A stretch of 64,000 nt of DNA from Abiotrophia sp938010525 (GTDB lineage: Bacteria; Bacillota; Bacilli; Lactobacillales; Aerococcaceae). Position numbers and translations under genes: made by a program. The stretch covers positions 62,001 to 126,000 of the forward strand of contig NZ_CALLVK010000022.1 of NCBI RefSeq assembly GCF_938010525.1, given 5' to 3'. A model generated the notes under the pieces. The model was not told where the DNA came from. It saw only the letters and a program-made list of their open reading frames with translations, and made no database searches. Positions 23,268 to 32,079 of the stretch are shown here, piece by piece; the first letter of the stretch is position 1; each line of letters begins with the position of its first letter.

Positions 23268-24680
23268 TTACTTCCCTCCTTCTAAACGTTTGGATAGGCG
23301 TGTTAAGGCTGTAATCACGATCAAGTACATGAGACCAACAATCAACCACATGGAGCCGGATTGGTAGGTACGCGCGATAATGACGCTCCCGGTTTGGGTC
23401 AATTCGACTAAACCGATAACCGACAGAATCGAAGTATCCTTGAGGGTAATGACGAATTGGTTGATGAAGGATGGAATCATGAGCTTAATGGCTTGAGGCA
23501 GGATAATCTTCTGCATAGTCTTACCATAGGAGAGGCCCAGACTACGGCTGGCTTCCATCTGGCCCTTGTCAATGGCTTGAATCCCCCCGCGGACAATCTC
23601 CGCTACATAGGCCGCGGCGTTCAAGCTAAGCGTCATGATCCCTGCTGTCGCAGAACTGAAGCGCACGCCGGTCATTTGCGGAATCCCGAAGTAGATGAAG
23701 AAGGATAGGACAATCAATGGCACCCCACGCATGAGGTCGACATAGACTGCGGCAATCCCACTCAACCAGGGGTTGGCCTGGACTCGCAAGAGGCCTAGGA
23801 TAATCCCTAAGATAAGAGCGAGGGCCACTGAGATGAAGGCAATCCACAAAGTGGTACCTAAACCTGACAAGAGGGCTGGCCCATTCTCAGCCACTTGACC
23901 CAAGAAGGAGTTTTGAGCGCTAGCTTCCGCATCCTCCCCAATATACTTATCTAAAATACTTTGATACTTACCAGAAGATTTGAGGTTGGCCAAGCCACGG
24001 TTGAAGGCTGCCAAGAGCTCGGCATTCTTGCCTTTTTTAACCGCAAAACCGGTTTGGCTGGTCTCTAATTTTTCGCCGATGAGCTTGAGGCGGAGGTTCC
24101 CGTTCTTAATGGCATAGGCAATGACAGGCGCATCTTCAATGGTCGCGTCACTGTTACCCGTTAAGACATCTTCATACATATTAGCCGAATCCTTGAAGGT
24201 CACCACAGTGAACTTGTAGTCGTCCTTCAACTTGTTAGCTAGGTCAGCGCCGGCGGTCCCGGTTTTAACTGCGATTTTCTTGCCGCGCAAGCCCTCTAGA
24301 TCCGAAATCTTGCTGTCAGCGGCTACCGCAAATTGGAGACCGGACTCATAGTAGTTATCAGAGAAGTCGAAGCTGGCCTTACGAGCATCGGTAATGGTCA
24401 TACCGGCAATGGCACCATCTACTTGGTCACTCTCCAAGGCTTGAACAGCCGCAGCAAAGCCCAAGGGCTTGATTTCATAGGTGAAGCCTTCTGCTTCCGC
24501 AATGGCTGCTAGTAAGTCCATATCAATCCCCACATAATTGCCTGAGGAGTCTTGGAATTCGAAGGGCGCAAAGGTTGTATCCGTCGCAATCACATAATGT
24601 TCAGCGGCCTTGACACTTGGTACTTGTAGGCCTAAGAAGACCACCAAGACCAGCATGAGCCTTTTAATCATATCTTTCAT
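23268..24680 (-). CDS. Amino acid ABC transporter, fused binding protein and permease
   Basis: 470 residues from the ATG at 24680, preceded by AAAAGGAG 11 bases upstream; an in-frame ATG at 24740 lies within the promoter and is rejected. A signal/anchor segment (about 4-25, ending VKA) leads to a type II substrate-binding domain (about 27-245) with YVGIDMDLLAAIAEA and FAVKKGKNAEL. A permease domain (about 265-465) of five hydrophobic segments carries the EAA-like loop EASRSLGLSYGKTMQKIILPQ. Such GlnPH fusions are common in Lactobacillales. The binding domain is tethered, so no lipobox is needed. Confidence 0.9.
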   Translation of the reverse strand: MKDMIKRLMLVLVVFLGLQVPSVKAAEHYVIATDTTFAPFEFQDSSGNYVGIDMDLLAAIAEAEGFTYEIKPLGFAAAVQALESDQVDGAIAGMTITDARKASFDFSDNYYESGLQFAVAADSKISDLEGLRGKKIAVKTGTAGADLANKLKDDYKFTVVTFKDSANMYEDVLTGNSDATIEDAPVIAYAIKNGNLRLKLIGEKLETSQTGFAVKKGKNAELLAAFNRGLANLKSSGKYQSILDKYIGEDAEASAQNSFLGQVAENGPALLSGLGTTLWIAFISVALALILGIILGLLRVQANPWLSGIAAVYVDLMRGVPLIVLSFFIYFGIPQMTGVRFSSATAGIMTLSLNAAAYVAEIVRGGIQAIDKGQMEASRSLGLSYGKTMQKIILPQAIKLMIPSFINQFVITLKDTSILSVIGLVELTQTGSVIIARTYQSGSMWLIVGLMYLIVITALTRLSKRLEGGK

Positions 24681-24711
24681 AAACTGGTTCACTCCTTTTA
24701 TATACTCCAAC

Positions 24712-24740
24712 AGTATAGAGGACGGTCCCAGACATTGCAA
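24712..24740 (-). promoter_or_regulatory. Promoter of the amino acid transporter operon
   Basis: TTGCAA (24740-24735), a 17-base spacer and TATACT (24717-24712) on the minus strand, about 32 bases before the start codon. Confidence 0.65.
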
Positions 24741-24755
24741 GGAAGAGGTAACAAG

Positions 24756-24778
24756 TTATGTTAGATTATCTAACATAA
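24756..24778. promoter_or_regulatory. 23-base perfect palindrome upstream of the amino acid transporter promoter
   Basis: TTATGTTAGAT, one central base, then the exact complement. It is 15 bases upstream of the -35 and 8 bases after the acetyltransferase stop. It might be an activator or repressor site; as a terminator it lacks a T run. Confidence 0.55.
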
Positions 24779-24786
24779 GATGCCGC

Positions 24787-25278
24787 TTAAAGGTCTTTCT
24801 GGAACCAGGCCACATCCTGCCAAGCACCAAATTTATAACCCACCTTCTCGAATAAGGCCACTTGGTGATAGCCCTGCTTGAGGTGGAACTCCACACTACC
24901 CTCACCAGGATAGGCCACACAGGCGGTCACCCGCCGAATACCCTGCTGGCGCAAGGCTTCTTCTAGGGCCACATAGAGCTTGGCCCCTATGCCCTGACCC
25001 CGGACTGAGCGCTTGAGATAGACAGAGACTTCGGCCACATACTGGTAGGCTGCTCTGGGGTGGAAGGCCGAGCCATAGGCATAGCCTACTACTTCTCCCT
25101 CCAATTCCGCCACCAAGTAGGGATAGTGGGCCAGGGTCTGCTTAATTCGCTGACGAAAATCTGACACAGAGGGCACTTCATACTCGAAGGAAATCACCGT
25201 CCGCTCCACATAAGGCCGGTAAATGGCTCTCAGGCTTGGGGCATCTTGTGGATTGGCGGACCGAATAACGATTGACAT
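24787..25278 (-). CDS. GNAT N-acetyltransferase (phosphinothricin acetyltransferase-like)
   Basis: Transfers an acetyl group from acetyl-CoA to an amine, in the branch that includes YwnH/MnaT and phosphinothricin acetyltransferases. The 163 residues include the branch opening AIYRPYVERTVISFEYEVP, acetyl-CoA loop RGQGIG near residue 100, and the C-terminal GYHQVALFEKVGYKFGAW. The start at 25278 is preferred over 25287 because GAGAGG then sits 10 bases upstream. Alone in its unit. The natural substrate is unknown; detoxification of methionine sulfone-like compounds is the family precedent. Confidence 0.85.
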   Translation of the reverse strand: MSIVIRSANPQDAPSLRAIYRPYVERTVISFEYEVPSVSDFRQRIKQTLAHYPYLVAELEGEVVGYAYGSAFHPRAAYQYVAEVSVYLKRSVRGQGIGAKLYVALEEALRQQGIRRVTACVAYPGEGSVEFHLKQGYHQVALFEKVGYKFGAWQDVAWFQKDL

Positions 25279-25391
25279 GGCGGACATCCTCTCTGCGCTC
25301 TCTGGCTAAAGTTCCTTCTATTGTGCCATCCAAGCCTCCTAAATGCAAGCCAGGTGGCCTCATCTTACACAATAGTAACCTGGCTGTAACC

Positions 25392-25422
25392 AAAAAAGGC
25401 TGAGATTTCAATCTCAGCCTTA
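25392..25422 (-). terminator. Terminator of the opp operon
   Basis: AAGGCTGAGAT (25397-25407) pairs with ATCTCAGCCTT (25412-25422); on the minus strand six T follow. It starts 10 bases after the oppF stop. Confidence 0.9.
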
Positions 25423-25431
25423 AAAGCTAGC

Positions 25432-26346
25432 TTAACGGGCTTGCATCCAGCGTTGGAATTGCTCATCGCTGGCATAGACATAGTGGCCCTCTGCTACTTG
25501 ATGTTGACTTAGGGGTGCATCGGTTGCCTCATGTTGATAAGGCTGACGCACACGGGTGCTCTCACTAATTGGATCCGGTTGAGGAACCGCTGATAGGAGG
25601 GAGCGAGTATAAGGGTGAACAGGCGAATGATAAAGATCGTGGGCTGGGCCTACTTCAACGATTTTACCTGCGTACATCACCGCAATGCGGTCACTAATGT
25701 ACTTGACCATGGACAGGTCGTGGGCGATGAAGAGATAGGTCAGGCCACGTTCCTTCTGTAGGCGTTTGAGCAGGTTAACCACCTGAGCTTGAATGGATAC
25801 GTCCAAGGCCGAAATGGGCTCATCGGCAATGATGAAACGCGGCTTGAGCGCCAAGGCACGGGCAATCCCTAAGCGTTGGCGTTGGCCCCCTGAGAACTCA
25901 TGGGCATAACGGTTAGCATGCTCGCGGTTGAGACCAACTGCTTCCAGTAATTCAGCAATGCGGTCTGCCCGCTCCTGCTTATTGCGATAGAGGCCATGAA
26001 TATCGAAACCTTCGGCAATAATTTCCCCGGCGGTCATCCGCGGGTTGAGGGAAGCATAAGGATCTTGGAAGATCATTTGCACGTCGCGAGCGAAGGCTTG
26101 ACGTTGAGCCTGAGACTTAAGGTCTGATACTGGCTTGCCGTCGAAGATGATTTGACCATCAGTGATGTCATAGAGACCGATAATGGAACGACCTGTCGTC
26201 GACTTACCACAACCTGATTCCCCAACCAAGCCTAGGGTTTCCCCTTCATAGACATCGAAGCTAATGCCGTCAACGGCCTTAATCGGCGCTGACTTCTTGC
26301 CAAAGTGTTGGACTAGGTTTTGAACTTCTAATAACTTCTTAGGCAT
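25432..26346 (-). CDS. oppF: Oligopeptide ABC transporter ATPase OppF
   Basis: One of two ATPases of the oligopeptide importer. 304 residues from the ATG at 26346, which overlaps the oppD stop by 8 bases behind AGAGGTG; an upstream in-frame ATG at 26451 would lie deep inside oppD. Walker A GESGCGKST, Q-loop IFQDPYASLNPR, signature FSGGQRQR, Walker B FIIADEPISALDVS and the C-terminal peptide-family extension (VHPYTRSLLSAVPQPDP) are present. Last gene of oppBCDF. Confidence 0.92.
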   Translation of the reverse strand: MPKKLLEVQNLVQHFGKKSAPIKAVDGISFDVYEGETLGLVGESGCGKSTTGRSIIGLYDITDGQIIFDGKPVSDLKSQAQRQAFARDVQMIFQDPYASLNPRMTAGEIIAEGFDIHGLYRNKQERADRIAELLEAVGLNREHANRYAHEFSGGQRQRLGIARALALKPRFIIADEPISALDVSIQAQVVNLLKRLQKERGLTYLFIAHDLSMVKYISDRIAVMYAGKIVEVGPAHDLYHSPVHPYTRSLLSAVPQPDPISESTRVRQPYQHEATDAPLSQHQVAEGHYVYASDEQFQRWMQAR

Positions 26347-27400
26347 GTGGCACCTCTTCTCTACGCGCTTGATAAGATTCAATCCGGTGGCGAATGACCT
26401 CAGGTAGTTCAACCTTAGGCGCCTCAGGATGGAGTAGCCAAGTTTTGGCATAGTGGCCAGGACTCACCTCATAGAAAGGTGGCTCGGCCTTGTAATCAAT
26501 TGCCAGGGCATAAGGGTTACGTGGCGCAAAAGCGTCCCCTACTGGTGGATTAATCAAGTTAGGTGGCGCGCCTGGAATGGTATAGAGCTCCTCGCTATCT
26601 TCACTATCCAAGTCTGGCATAGAGCCCAATAGGCCCCAAGTATAAGGATGTTTAGGATTGTAGAAAATGTCATGAGAAGAGCCATACTCGACGATTTGTC
26701 CGGCATACATAACCGCCACGCGGTCAGCCACATTGGCTACTACACCCAAGTCGTGGGTGATAAAGATAATGGCATTGCCGTTCTTCTCTTGAATTTTCTT
26801 CATGAGTTCCAGGATTTGCGCCTGGATCGTCACGTCTAAGGCCGTGGTTGGTTCATCCGCAATCAAGATCTTAGGCTCAGCGGCCAAGGCAATAGCGATG
26901 ACCACCCGTTGCCGCATCCCACCAGAAAACTCGTGAGGATACTGCTTAAAGCGACGTTCTGGATCTGGAATCCCTACTTCTGCTAGGAGCTCAATGGCCC
27001 GTTGCTTAGCGGCTTCCTTGCTGACCCCTTTCTTGTGGGTCAGAATCACTTCCATGATTTGCTTACCTACTCGCATGGTAGGGTTAAGAGCGGTCATAGG
27101 GTCTTGGAAAATCATGGCGATTTCATTACCGCGGATACTTTCCATTTCCCGTTCCGATAATTTGAGCAGGTCCTTGCCCTCGAAGAGGATTTGGCCATCT
27201 TCATAACGACCAGCAGGCTGCGGAATAAGGCGCATCAGGGCATTAGAGGTTACACTCTTACCTGAGCCGGACTCCCCTACAATCGCCAGGGTCTCGCCCT
27301 TGGCCAAGGTGAAGTCTACACCCCGTACTGCCTGTACCAGGCCGGCATAAGTCTTGAAATTAATGCGGAGATTCTTTACTTCTAACAATGGTTCAGTCAT
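26339..27400 (-). CDS. oppD: Oligopeptide ABC transporter ATPase OppD
   Basis: 353 residues: Walker A GESGSGKSV, IFQDPMTALNPTM, signature FSGGMRQR, Walker B ILIADEPTTALDVT, then the long OppD/DppD-type C-terminal region (KHPYTWGLLGSMPDL, PGAPPNLINPPVGDAFAPR). The canonical cysteines of the OppD iron-sulfur-type loop are not seen: the usual C-P-x-A-x-R segment reads FAPRNPY. It pairs with OppF on the cytoplasmic side of OppB/OppC. Confidence 0.92.
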   Translation of the reverse strand: MTEPLLEVKNLRINFKTYAGLVQAVRGVDFTLAKGETLAIVGESGSGKSVTSNALMRLIPQPAGRYEDGQILFEGKDLLKLSEREMESIRGNEIAMIFQDPMTALNPTMRVGKQIMEVILTHKKGVSKEAAKQRAIELLAEVGIPDPERRFKQYPHEFSGGMRQRVVIAIALAAEPKILIADEPTTALDVTIQAQILELMKKIQEKNGNAIIFITHDLGVVANVADRVAVMYAGQIVEYGSSHDIFYNPKHPYTWGLLGSMPDLDSEDSEELYTIPGAPPNLINPPVGDAFAPRNPYALAIDYKAEPPFYEVSPGHYAKTWLLHPEAPKVELPEVIRHRIESYQARREEVPHA

Positions 27401-27409
27401 GAGATCTCC

Positions 27410-28330
27410 CTACTTTCTTAATTTTGGATCCAAGGCATCCCGCAAGCCATCGCCAATGGTATTGAAGGCGAAGATGGTAATGGAGATGAGCAAGGCTGGG
27501 AAGACAAGACGCCATGGGGCTGTTGCCAAGGCTTCGTTCCCTTCGGAGGCCATGGTCCCCCAGCTGGCCATAGGTTGGGTAACCCCCAAACCAAGATAGC
27601 TTAGGAAGGACTCGGTAAAGATTGCCCCCGGAATGGATAAAGTCATGGTGACGATGATGCCACCCAAGGCATTTGGAATCAAGTGGCGACGGATTAGGTG
27701 CCAGGTGCTAGCCCCCAAAGTCCGAGAAGCTAAAACATACTCCTGGTTCTTAATCGAGAGAACTTCCCCCCGCACAATCCGGGCCATACGTACCCAACCA
27801 GTCAAGGATAGGGCTACAATCATCGGTAACAAGCCCTTGTCTAGGACCACCATGACCAGGACCACGACCAAGAGATAAGGCAGCGCGGTTAAGACGTCGG
27901 CAATCCGCATCATGACATCGTCTACACGTCCCCCGAGGACGCCGGCTGTCGCACCCCAGAGGACGCCGATTACGAGGTCAATGACCGCCGCAATCAAGCC
28001 GATGAAGAGGGAGATACGGGCACCCACCCAGACGCGGACGAAGACATCCCGTCCCAGGTTGTCGGTCCCGAAGAGATAGGTGGCATTAGGGGCTGTATTG
28101 TAGGACCCTGTTTGATCACTAAAGCTAATCGGCCAGAAGATCGGCACGAAAATGGCCAAGAGAGCAATGACTACCAGCAAGGCCACACTGAAGAGGGCCA
28201 ACTTGTTGCGGGCAAAGGTATGGAAGACTTGACCCCAGAAGGAGGTCGTCTTCTGACTTAAGATGTCAGTCTGGTCCTCTTTAATCCCGACCAACTCAAA
28301 ATCTTGGGCTGTATATTCTACTTGGCTCAC
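27410..28330 (-). CDS. oppC: Oligopeptide ABC transporter permease OppC
   Basis: 306 residues. A long cytoplasmic N-terminus (about 1-40) precedes six hydrophobic segments. The ATPase-contact loop is RTLGASTWHLIRRHLIPNALG near residue 215. The family signatures LFGTDNLGRDVFVRVWVGAR and the ending DGLRDALDPKLR are intact. The start overlaps the oppB stop by 4 bases. Confidence 0.92.
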   Translation of the reverse strand: MSQVEYTAQDFELVGIKEDQTDILSQKTTSFWGQVFHTFARNKLALFSVALLVVIALLAIFVPIFWPISFSDQTGSYNTAPNATYLFGTDNLGRDVFVRVWVGARISLFIGLIAAVIDLVIGVLWGATAGVLGGRVDDVMMRIADVLTALPYLLVVVLVMVVLDKGLLPMIVALSLTGWVRMARIVRGEVLSIKNQEYVLASRTLGASTWHLIRRHLIPNALGGIIVTMTLSIPGAIFTESFLSYLGLGVTQPMASWGTMASEGNEALATAPWRLVFPALLISITIFAFNTIGDGLRDALDPKLRK

Positions 28331-29259
28331 GCTGACTCGCCTCCTTCTAACTTAATGCGTGGATCAATCCACATATAGACAATATCCACCACTAAGACTG
28401 CAAATAAGAGCAGGATGGAATAAAAGACTGTGGTCCCCATAATGACGGTGTAGTCACGGTTGGTAATGGACTTAACGAACTGGCCACCCAAACCTGGAAT
28501 GGCGAAGATGTTTTCGACAATGAAGGAACCTGTGACAACCCCGGCCAAGAGTGGCCCTAAGTAGGACACAACTGGTAAGAGGGCATTCCGCAAGGTATGC
28601 TTGAAGACAATCTTCCACTTGCTGAGGCCTTTGGCCTTGGCTAGCTTGACATACTCGGAGGTATTCTGTTCCAACATACTAGAACGTGTTAATTTGGCAA
28701 TATTCCCCATGAAACCTAAGCCAAGAGCAAAGGATGGCAGTATGGTATAGCTGAAGCCTTTCCAACCAGACACTGGGAACCAGCCCAAATGAACAGCGAA
28801 GAGGTATTGGATTAAACCTGCCAAGATAAAGGAAGGCACAGAAATCCCTAGCACCGCCACCACGGTCGCGGCATAGTCGCGCACCTTGTTGTGATAAGTA
28901 GCAGAGATAACCCCTAAGGTCGTCCCCAAACCAACGGCGATGACCAAGGCTTGCATCCCTAGGGCTAAGGATACTGGGAAACTAGAAAAGATGATATCGT
29001 TGGTTGAACGGCCCCGGTACTTCATGGAATAACCGAAGTCGAACTTAAGAATGCCCACTAGGTAATCCTTGAACTGGACATACCATGGGTTGCTCAAACC
29101 ATACTGTTTGTTGAGTTGGGCTTGAATGTTAGCCGGCAAGGCCTTCTCGCTGGCAAATGGATTCCCTGGTGCAATTCGCATCAGGAAGAAGGTCAAAGTG
29201 ATAATACAGAATAGGGCAATGACCATATAAATTAGGCGCTTGAAGATATATTTGCGCAT
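28327..29259 (-). CDS. oppB: Oligopeptide ABC transporter permease OppB
   Basis: 310 residues with six hydrophobic segments. Signatures: the first helix MRKYIFKRLIYMVIALF, NPWYVQFKDYLVGILKFDFG with the YSMKYRGR stretch, and the contact loop KAKGLSKWKIVFKHTLRNAL near residue 205. First gene of oppBCDF; separated from oppA by 306 bases containing a terminator and its own promoter. Confidence 0.92.
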   Translation of the reverse strand: MRKYIFKRLIYMVIALFCIITLTFFLMRIAPGNPFASEKALPANIQAQLNKQYGLSNPWYVQFKDYLVGILKFDFGYSMKYRGRSTNDIIFSSFPVSLALGMQALVIAVGLGTTLGVISATYHNKVRDYAATVVAVLGISVPSFILAGLIQYLFAVHLGWFPVSGWKGFSYTILPSFALGLGFMGNIAKLTRSSMLEQNTSEYVKLAKAKGLSKWKIVFKHTLRNALLPVVSYLGPLLAGVVTGSFIVENIFAIPGLGGQFVKSITNRDYTVIMGTTVFYSILLLFAVLVVDIVYMWIDPRIKLEGGESA

Positions 29260-29426
29260 GTCTACTCCTCCTCTAATAATTTAAGGGCGGATCTGAAACC
29301 CGACCTCTTATTTGCTACTTCTATTCTCTCATTAAAATCACGGCTTAAGATTTGGCTTACTAAGCGTGAGGATGACCTTCTGCCAGCTTTTTTGCCCCCA
29401 TAGCTGACCCAACATCATCCGAAAGA

Positions 29427-29473
29427 TTAAAAACACATGAATTAATTTTAATCTTTAATTCACCATTTGTCAA
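29427..29473 (-). promoter_or_regulatory. oppB promoter with operator shared with oppA
   Basis: Minus strand TTGACA (29473-29468), 17 bases, TAAAAT (29450-29445). A 25-base sequence at 29427-29451 that covers the -10 and start region matches the one at oppA (31200-31224) with two differences. It has TTAAAA/TTTTAA ends. Confidence 0.8.
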
Positions 29474-29506
29474 TATTTTTTCCGACAATGAGCGTTTTCA
29501 TGGCAT

Positions 29507-29535
29507 AAAAAACTCCCCTTGCTAAGCAAGGGGAG
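29507..29535 (-). terminator. Terminator of oppA
   Basis: CTCCCCTTGC (29513-29522) pairs with GCAAGGGGAG (29526-29535); on the minus strand a T run follows. It separates oppA from oppBCDF, which helps make the binding protein in excess. Confidence 0.88.
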
Positions 29536-29565
29536 CGCTAGGCATAAGATTTAATTCTCAGGCAC

Positions 29566-31179
29566 TTATTCTACCTCTAAGTATTTCAAGTCAATCTTAC
29601 CAAGTGGCGAAGTTGCTAAGCCCTTGATGTTGTCTTTCTTAACACTTACTTGAGTGTAGTCATAGATTGGAATAACTGGCATTTCGTCCATTAAGACTTT
29701 TTCAGCCTTCTTCAGAATTTCTAAACGTTTGTTAGCGTCAGTTTCTTTGGCTGCTTCTTCTAGGTACTTAGCGTAGTCTGCATTTTCCCAACCAGTGTAG
29801 TTGTTACCTGCATCAGCGCTACGGTACTGATCTAAGAAGGTCAAGGCATCATTGAAGTCACCAGACCAACCTAAACGAGCCACTTGGAAGTCACCGGTTT
29901 TGAGACGATCTAAGTAAACTTGGAACTCAGAGTTGTCCAATTCTACCTTAATGCCCAAGTTCTTAGACCAACCTTCTTGAATGTATTGAGCGATGGCTGC
30001 GTGAGCTTCACTGGTGTTCATAGAAATCTTAACAGTCAATTCACTTGGATCTTTGAGGCCCAATTCTTGTAAACCTTTAGCCAAGTATTCTTTGGCGCCT
30101 TCATAGTCGGCATCCTTGAAGTAGTTAGCGTCTGTTTCGAAACCAGTAACTGAAGCTGGCACAATACCCTTAGCAGGTTTTTGTTCCGCCTTGGTAATGT
30201 TGGTTACTAAACCTTGACGGTCAATAGCTAAAGCCAAGGCCTTGCGGATATTGACATTAGACATTACAGGGTCTTTAGTGTTGAGTTTGTAGACGTAGAT
30301 AGCTGATTGTGGTGTAACTTTAAGAATCCCTTGTTTCTTGAAGCCTTCAAAAGAATCTAAAGACAAGGTCCCGAATGGTGCGCTGACGAAGTCAATCTCA
30401 CCAGATTGGAACATCTTGGTGACGGTTGAGTCAGACTCAACGATTTGAGCGTTGACACGGTCAACCTTGACATTGTCCTTATCCCAGTATTGGTCATTCT
30501 TTTCTAAGGCTAGGTCCGCATTGTGGTTCCACTCAGCTAACTTGAAGGCCCCGTTAGTGACATACTTGTCGCTTAAGTCGTCAGCCCAGTCAGCGTTAGC
30601 TTCTACCACCTTTTTGTTAACAGGTGCAAAAGCATAGAAAGAAGTTAAGCTTAAGAAGTAGGCAGTTGGGTTGACTAACTTAACTTCTAAGGTAGTGTCG
30701 TCGATGGCTTTGACCCCAACTTGGTCTGCTCTCCCTTTGCCCTCGTTGTAGGCTTGCGCCCCTTCGATGACGAAGAAGAGCCCTGCGTAGTCAGCCCCGG
30801 TTTCAGGGTTGATGACACGTTTCCAGGCATATTCAAAGTCACCCGCTGTAACAGGGTCACCGTTAGACCATTTAGCATCTGAACGAAGCTTGAAGGTATA
30901 GGTCTTGCCATCTTCGCTGACTTGCCAAGATTCAGCCACACCAGGCACTTGGCTCTTGAAGTCTTGCGATTCACGAGTCAAGCCTTCGAAGACGTTATGG
31001 ATGATGTTCCCGCTTGGTGCATCAGACGCTTTGGCTGGGTCGATGCTTGCCATTTCTGAAGACACAACGGTGTTGACTTCTTTACCTTGAGCGTGTGCCG
31101 GTAAAGGTGTTGGTAAGCTTGCAGCCAAGGCTAAAAAGGCAGCGCCGGCTAACAAGGATTTCTTGAGTACTTGTTTCAT
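29566..31179 (-). CDS. oppA: Oligopeptide-binding protein OppA, without lipobox
   Basis: Extracellular peptide receptor of the Opp importer. 537 residues from the ATG at 31179 (after AAGGGGGATACTT). The family-5 solute-binding fold is clear (PGVAESWQVSEDGKTYTFKL, LVNPTAYFLSLTSFYAFAPV, ALALAIDRQGLVTN). The signal peptide ends LPAHAQ and has an A-H-A type cleavage site. There is no cysteine at the cleavage site, nor anywhere else that I see, so unlike most Gram-positive OppA proteins it cannot be anchored as a lipoprotein. It may be released or held by its membrane partners. Confidence 0.9.
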   Translation of the reverse strand: MKQVLKKSLLAGAAFLALAASLPTPLPAHAQGKEVNTVVSSEMASIDPAKASDAPSGNIIHNVFEGLTRESQDFKSQVPGVAESWQVSEDGKTYTFKLRSDAKWSNGDPVTAGDFEYAWKRVINPETGADYAGLFFVIEGAQAYNEGKGRADQVGVKAIDDTTLEVKLVNPTAYFLSLTSFYAFAPVNKKVVEANADWADDLSDKYVTNGAFKLAEWNHNADLALEKNDQYWDKDNVKVDRVNAQIVESDSTVTKMFQSGEIDFVSAPFGTLSLDSFEGFKKQGILKVTPQSAIYVYKLNTKDPVMSNVNIRKALALAIDRQGLVTNITKAEQKPAKGIVPASVTGFETDANYFKDADYEGAKEYLAKGLQELGLKDPSELTVKISMNTSEAHAAIAQYIQEGWSKNLGIKVELDNSEFQVYLDRLKTGDFQVARLGWSGDFNDALTFLDQYRSADAGNNYTGWENADYAKYLEEAAKETDANKRLEILKKAEKVLMDEMPVIPIYDYTQVSVKKDNIKGLATSPLGKIDLKYLEVE

Positions 31180-31199
31180 AAGTATCCCCCTTAGTAAAA

Positions 31200-31246
31200 T
31201 TAAAATCACATGAGTTAATTTTAAGGGAACTCTGAATAAATGTCAA
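31200..31246 (-). promoter_or_regulatory. oppA promoter with operator shared with oppBCDF
   Basis: Minus strand TTGACA (31246-31241), 17 bases, TAAAAT (31223-31218). The 25-base element 31200-31224 overlaps the -10 and the likely start point, exactly as at the oppB promoter. Confidence 0.82.
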
Positions 31247-31266
31247 TGATTTTTTAATAGCAAAGC

Positions 31267-31294
31267 AAAAGCTCCCTCGCTAGGCAAGAGAGCT
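31267..31294 (-). terminator. Terminator of the ecfA1-ecfA2-ecfT-truA operon
   Basis: An 11-pair stem with two G-U pairs (31270-31280 with 31284-31294) and a T run on the minus strand, eight bases after the truA stop. Confidence 0.75.
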
Positions 31295-31301
31295 TGATCA
31301 A

Positions 31302-32075
31302 TTATTTAGTAAATGGCGATGGCTCATAGAAAACCTGATGGAGACAAAGGCCCTGCGGCGGTGCCGTTGGCCCTGCTTCCTTGCGGTTCTGAACCTGAAT
31401 CAAACGCTCCAGTTCATTAACAGGACGCAACCCATCTCCGATTTGCAGGCTAGTGCCGACCAGAATCCGAATCATATTATAGAGGAAACCTGTCCCCTGG
31501 AACTGGAAGACCAGTTCCTGCTGGTCCTGATCTTGCCAGACTCGAGCCACATGAACCGTCCGCACCTTGTCTTCCTTATCAGTCTTAGTCGAACAGAAGC
31601 TGGTGAAGTCGTGGGTTCCCACCACGGCCTCCAAGGCTTGATTGATTCGGTCTAAGTCATAGCGATAGGGATGGTGGAGACTGTAGAGGCGTTTGAAGGG
31701 ATTGGCATAGGGTCCCACATCTACCCGATAACGGTACTCCTTACCCACAGCATGGTAACGGGCATGGAAATCATCGGCCACCCGAGCCACTGTCACCACC
31801 TTAATAGCCGGATCCAAGAGGGCATTGAGGGCTCGTTGCATGGCTTGTTGAGGCATGGGAGCGGGATAATCAAAATGCACCACCTGGCCCAAGGCATGAA
31901 CCCCTGAATCAGTCCGGCCTGACGCCACCGTAGGAATGGTCACGCCCTCGGGGCACTTGGCCATTTTGATTAGAGCCGCATCCAGATTGGCCTGAATAGA
32001 AGGACCGTTGGGCTGGACCTGGTAGCCGACAAAGCGACTCCCGTCATAAGCGAGTTGAATAGCATAACGTGGCAT
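31302..32075 (-). CDS. truA: tRNA pseudouridine(38-40) synthase
   Basis: Converts uridine to pseudouridine in the anticodon arm of many tRNAs. The 257 residues show the opening IQLAYDGSRFVGYQVQPN, the catalytic aspartate in ASGRTDSGVHALGQVVHFD (about residue 54), the RVDVGPYANPF region and LVFQFQGTGFLYNMIRILVG. It is four bases downstream of ecfT and ends the ECF operon, the usual Firmicutes order. Confidence 0.95.
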   Translation of the reverse strand: MPRYAIQLAYDGSRFVGYQVQPNGPSIQANLDAALIKMAKCPEGVTIPTVASGRTDSGVHALGQVVHFDYPAPMPQQAMQRALNALLDPAIKVVTVARVADDFHARYHAVGKEYRYRVDVGPYANPFKRLYSLHHPYRYDLDRINQALEAVVGTHDFTSFCSTKTDKEDKVRTVHVARVWQDQDQQELVFQFQGTGFLYNMIRILVGTSLQIGDGLRPVNELERLIQVQNRKEAGPTAPPQGLCLHQVFYEPSPFTK

Positions 32076-32079
32076 GGCC

